This document shows, one piece after another, positions 58,860 through 64,000 of a stretch of DNA of 64,000 nt. Where the stretch lies: contig NC_037093.1 in the NCBI RefSeq assembly GCF_002994745.2, positions 16,627,555-16,691,554 of the forward strand, written 5' to 3'. A program made the translations under genes and the position numbers. The notes under the pieces were generated by a model. That model saw only the letters and a list, made by a program, of their open reading frames with translations. It was not told the origin of the DNA and searched no databases. The number at the start of each line of letters is the position of its first letter. The stretch's first letter is position 1. Origin of the DNA: Rosa chinensis (lineage: Eukaryota; Streptophyta; Magnoliopsida; Rosales; Rosaceae).

Positions 58860-59389
58860 GGCGATGAGCGGCGGGGAGAAGTCGATGGGGAGCTTGGACG
58901 GCGGATATGATGAGGATGATGCATGGAGGAGAGTGTCGTTGGGGTTTGTGAGGGGGTGGAGAATGTTGGGGTGGGGGAGGGTGCAGGGGAAGGGGATGGG
59001 GACGCGGCGGGAACCATTTTTACGGAGGAGGAATCATGGCGGTGGTGGTGCTGCTGCTGTTGGGGGGTTTAATGGAGAGTGGGGGGCAGTACTGTAGTAT
59101 TGTAGAGTCTGTTGGAAGGGGAGGGCTTTGGGGGTTGTGTGTGGGAGGGGTTTAATGCGAATTATGAAATGGTTGACTGTGTGGTCTTATGACACGTCAG
59201 CCTCTGATGAATTGAAGGCCGCCAGCTAGCTTTCTTCCACTTGGATTCCCTAGGGGATATTTTACCCTTTGTTTTTTGGATTCCCTTGGGGATATGATAT
59301 TTTGCTTGTTGAGACTTACGACTTACGGGAAGTAAATACTGTTAATTACGGGTTTCTTTCTTATTTTGGGACTAAAGTTTGATAAAATG
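58860..59389 (-). promoter_or_regulatory. 5' coding leader and promoter region of the ATL65-like gene
   Basis: 58,860-59,017 is GC-rich and codes for Pro/Ser-rich sequence in two frames. Further upstream an ACGT core (gacacgtcag) near 59,190 and a TTGAC-type W-box core near 59,170 are visible; their role is not shown by sequence alone. Confidence 0.35.
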
Positions 59390-61028
<1,639 letters not shown>

Positions 61029-61036
61029 ATAAAATG

Positions 61037-61920
61037 TCATGTGGGGATGATATTTACTGTTAAATACGAGTGTTTTTTTTTTTTTTTTCAATTCTAAGAT
61101 GAAGAAATTTCATTGGTTATGATTGGAATCTTTTCGGAGAAAATCTAGACTAATGTTAAGAGTAACAGAAGATGAGGACGCAAAATTAAGGAGATTAATT
61201 TTCCAGAAAAATTAGTAATGGAGTCTCAAGTAATTTTTGTTGTTTTTTCAATGCTAATAAGTTAACACAATGAGGTCGTGCTGCATTTCTTACGTCATTA
61301 CACCAACAACTAATAGTGATGATCATGAGGTTATACCATATTTCATCATATTCATTCAATAGTTAAGAGAAGGAGATTACTGTAGCTTATATATTTATTC
61401 GTGGATTATGACTTAGTTAGTTTGTCAGCATTTCGTTCTAACTATTATAGGGCTTGTAACAAGTTTGATGGCTATCTTTGTTGCCTCATGTTATTAGAGA
61501 TTTTAAAGATCTTTTTTTTTTCTTTTTTTTCTTTCTTTTGGGTACTTTTAGATATAAGAAGGAATGTTTAAGTCTATTTATATGAATCTGAGTTAGAAAT
61601 AAGCCTTCTACAACTCTTGTGTTGTATTGCATCTTACTTATTACTATTTTATTAGTATTATCACGCCTAAAAGGCTAAAACAAACTAAGAAACAACTTAC
61701 AGAAATAAAAAAGAACAGCAACACAAAGGACATATTTACGTCCAAAGCCTTCAAGAAGAGGTGTTGATTTTCCATTCCATAGTACTTGTTACTTTTTGTC
61801 AAACTTGAAAGAGATTTTATTTATTGTAATAAACAAAGGGTGGGGCTATTAGCACCACACCAATTACTTATTTCAACAACCAATTTTCCTCAATATTTAT
61901 CAAAGGTCTAAAAGATATCA
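61037..61920. other. AT-rich spacer, no gene seen
   Basis: No ORF or repeat with recognisable features; T-rich tracts near 61,072-61,090 and 61,511-61,536. Confidence 0.5.
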
Positions 61921-61934
61921 TACTTTCATAGACC

Positions 61935-62097
61935 TTACAGAGGATTTTTTATCTCAGTATCTACACTATCATTTACTAGTGGAGGGTCAGGTGTAGATGC
62001 ATTAGCTTTTGCAAACTCTTTAAACCGCTCCAAGGATTGATGCCCAAAAAAATAACGAGATATGGTGTATGCATATTCCAACACTAAGGAAGGGTGG
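61935..62097 (-). other. Unrecognised coding-like 3' exon
   Basis: Minus strand reads PSLVLEYAYTISRYFFGHQ then SLERFKEFAKANASTPDPPL and DSVDTEIKNPL before TAA (61935-61937). Composition is protein-like and there is no stop in about 55 codons. I do not recognise the family and no upstream exon was found; it may be a gene fragment. Confidence 0.3.
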
Positions 62098-63305
62098 GCT
62101 TCTAATAAGAATCATTAAAATGAGACTTTCATGATAATTAGAAAATCAAAGGTTGTGAAACTCACTTTTCGATCACATTTCGGCAAATGAACCTTTAGCT
62201 ATTTAGATATTCATCAGTAGATCATTTATGCAAATTTTTAATAATGAGATATGTTGTATGCATGTTCCAATTCTAAAGAAATATATATATTACACACACA
62301 CATATATGCAAATCTATCATCAAATTCACCACAAAAAATTGTTATGTTACTATGCATGTAGACCCAAGTAACAACCACACTTTTGGGGCCTTATAAAAGT
62401 GTATATGGTGTGGGAGGTAACAAATTACAGAATGCTTTTTCCCAATTTATATCATTAGTGATTTTGGTTTGTTTGGTATGAAGTCCATCTGCAATGGTTT
62501 AAATTAAACTTTAAATTGATAATGAAATGGTGAACAAGATAAATGAATCTCTTTTGATAGCCCAAAACCCATGCCAAGAAACCCAATTTCTCTATCTCTC
62601 TCTTTCCTTCAATCCCGAGTCAGTGTTATATACAAACAGCGACCCAAAATCCCTAAGACTGAATAATTTCCTTTACTTGATAGTGAAGGAGGAGCCTTTC
62701 TACCAGATGAGAAATGTTCATTCTTCATTGATGAGTTTTCAACAGCTAACTTATCTCATCCATCTCATATGTGTTTCCCTCGCCTATACTGAGTCATTAT
62801 AGATGCATCTACCATAGTAAACATATGCGGCAGTGATTACGTAATCTCAAATCCCAATCTCACAAGTCACAGCTAAGTGTCTCGTCTTCTGAATTTAGGA
62901 CATAGATTAATCTCATAAGCAAGTGTCTTATCCCTTGAATTTAGAGCACAAATTATGTACAGTCTAACCGAGTAACCTTAATTTACCCAAAAAATCAAAT
63001 GTTATGATTGAATCACAAAAATACCCTCCACTAAAGTCTATAAAAAGAGAGCTTTGGCAATGAAAGTTTTCAATCCAACAAGACCCAAGAAATCAAGCGT
63101 AGTCGGTCCCTAGCCATTCCCATAACCCCTCTTCAAACCCTGCATACAAAATTCGCACTTAAATCCATCCAGTTCTCTATCATTGCAAAATGTTTTTAGC
63201 TCCTATAAGCCACATCATTCTTACAGTCTACCTTTTTCTTGCATTTTATCATGAGAATAATCTAAACCACTTACAAAATTATCTCATTGATGGCATAATC
63301 TTGTT
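62098..63305. other. AT-rich spacer, no gene seen
   Basis: Only short ORFs without known features. Borders the CACTA element. Confidence 0.5.
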
Positions 63306-64000
63306 CACTACTAGAATTTTGTAAATAGACATCAGTTCAGAACCGATGTCAAACTAAATTTTGACCGATGTCCTAGTGGATATAGAGAAAGATAAAAAAT
63401 AAAAAAATTAGACATCGGTCGACAACCGATGTCCATAACAACAAAGAATATCGTTTCCGAAACACAAATCGATGTATAATCATTATAATCATCATAATTT
63501 TGTATGTTAACTATATTTAACTCTTCATATTTTCACATTTTATGCTCAATAAAGTCTATATCAAACAATACCTACGTGAACATTTGCATCGATTTCTATT
63601 TCAGAAGTGATGTCTCGAACCATTCTAGACATCAGTTTCTATAAACTATTGTTTGTTCTAGGACATTTTTACCTGTAGCAGGCACATTATTTTCTTAGGA
63701 ACGATGTCTATATCTTTAGGCGTCATAGGTTTTATTTTTTATTTTTTTATTTTTTTTCAGGACTGATGTTTCCTTTAGCATATCATTTTCATTAAGCAAA
63801 TCGATGTTCAATGGTTTTATGTACATCGTTTGCTTTTTAGAACCGATGTGTTGTTTCATTGTAGACATTGTTTATTGTTTCTAAAACCAATGTGTTGTCT
63901 CATTGTAGACATCAGTTTTTTTTTTGTAAAACTGATGTGTTGTTTCATTGTAGACATCGCTTTTGTTTTGTAAAATCGATATGCACTGGTTTTGAGTACA
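63306..64000. mobile_element. CACTA (En/Spm-type) transposon end, continues beyond the window
   Basis: Begins CACTACTAGAA, the classic CACTA terminus. It is followed by many subterminal repeats of ACATCGGT / ACCGATGT type, for example a perfect 9-bp inverted repeat GACATCGGT-cgaca-ACCGATGTC at 63,411-63,433. At 63,840-63,990 three tandem units of about 50 bp (gatgtgttgtttcattgtag...) occur. Subterminal repeats like these bind the CACTA DNA-binding protein. No transposase ORF in the window part. Confidence 0.85.

Noticed and set aside
62527..62802. 91-codon plus ORF
   Set aside because: No domain, poor codon character, no splice context.

Overview
This window is plant nuclear DNA. Intron-rich genes, TIR-NB-LRR (TNL) immune-receptor genes (typical of eudicots, absent from grasses), Ty1/copia, CACTA, hAT, Mutator- and Harbinger-type elements and an AT-rich background all point to a eudicot, probably a rosid. 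I cannot name the species from sequence alone.

The main structure is a large tandem segmental duplication. Block A (about 1.15-20 kb) and block B (about 34.15-52.45 kb) have the same order, all on the minus strand: (i) a broken 3'-half copy of a long-chain acyl-CoA synthetase gene (LACS2-like), (ii) fragments of an atypical thioredoxin (ACHT type) and an IST1-like gene, (iii) a TNL gene, and (iv) a second LACS2-like gene. Both TNL genes keep open reading frames and splice sites (1190 and 1152 codons by my splicing). The second LACS gene of block B (46,544-52,444) reads through 19 exons into 659 residues. Its block-A partner (14,453-20,040) is a pseudogene with nonsense and frameshift changes, lost splice sites, lost exons 13-16 and an exon-15/exon-1 fusion. 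A fifth, more scrambled LACS/TNL remnant lies at 20.0-24.1 kb. A tRNA-Ile(AAU) gene sits antisense in intron 1 of the intact LACS gene; its block-A copy is degenerate.

Between the blocks (24.1-34.1 kb) is a nest of mobile DNA: a Harbinger-type MITE, two related Mutator-like elements carrying GC-rich gene-like segments and arrays of short G-rich hairpins, a MITE with long inverted repeats, and a young non-autonomous copia element (gag-protease only) nested in the second Mutator-like element. A lone TNL exon 3 on the plus strand follows. The left window edge holds the 3' end of a copia element.

The right part (52.5-64 kb) is a different neighbourhood: a LINE-type retroposon, two hAT-type non-autonomous elements with 8-bp target duplications, an ATL65-like RING-H2 ubiquitin ligase gene on the minus strand, and the start of a CACTA element at the right edge.

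Functionally the intact genes are two candidate NLR immune receptors, one ER-type acyl-CoA synthetase of the cutin pathway, one membrane RING-H2 E3 ligase and one tRNA. They look like neighbours by duplication rather than a pathway. The most unusual signals are the hairpin arrays with matched left/right-arm changes in the two Mutator-like elements and the repeated TNL-LACS and LACS-LACS recombination joints.
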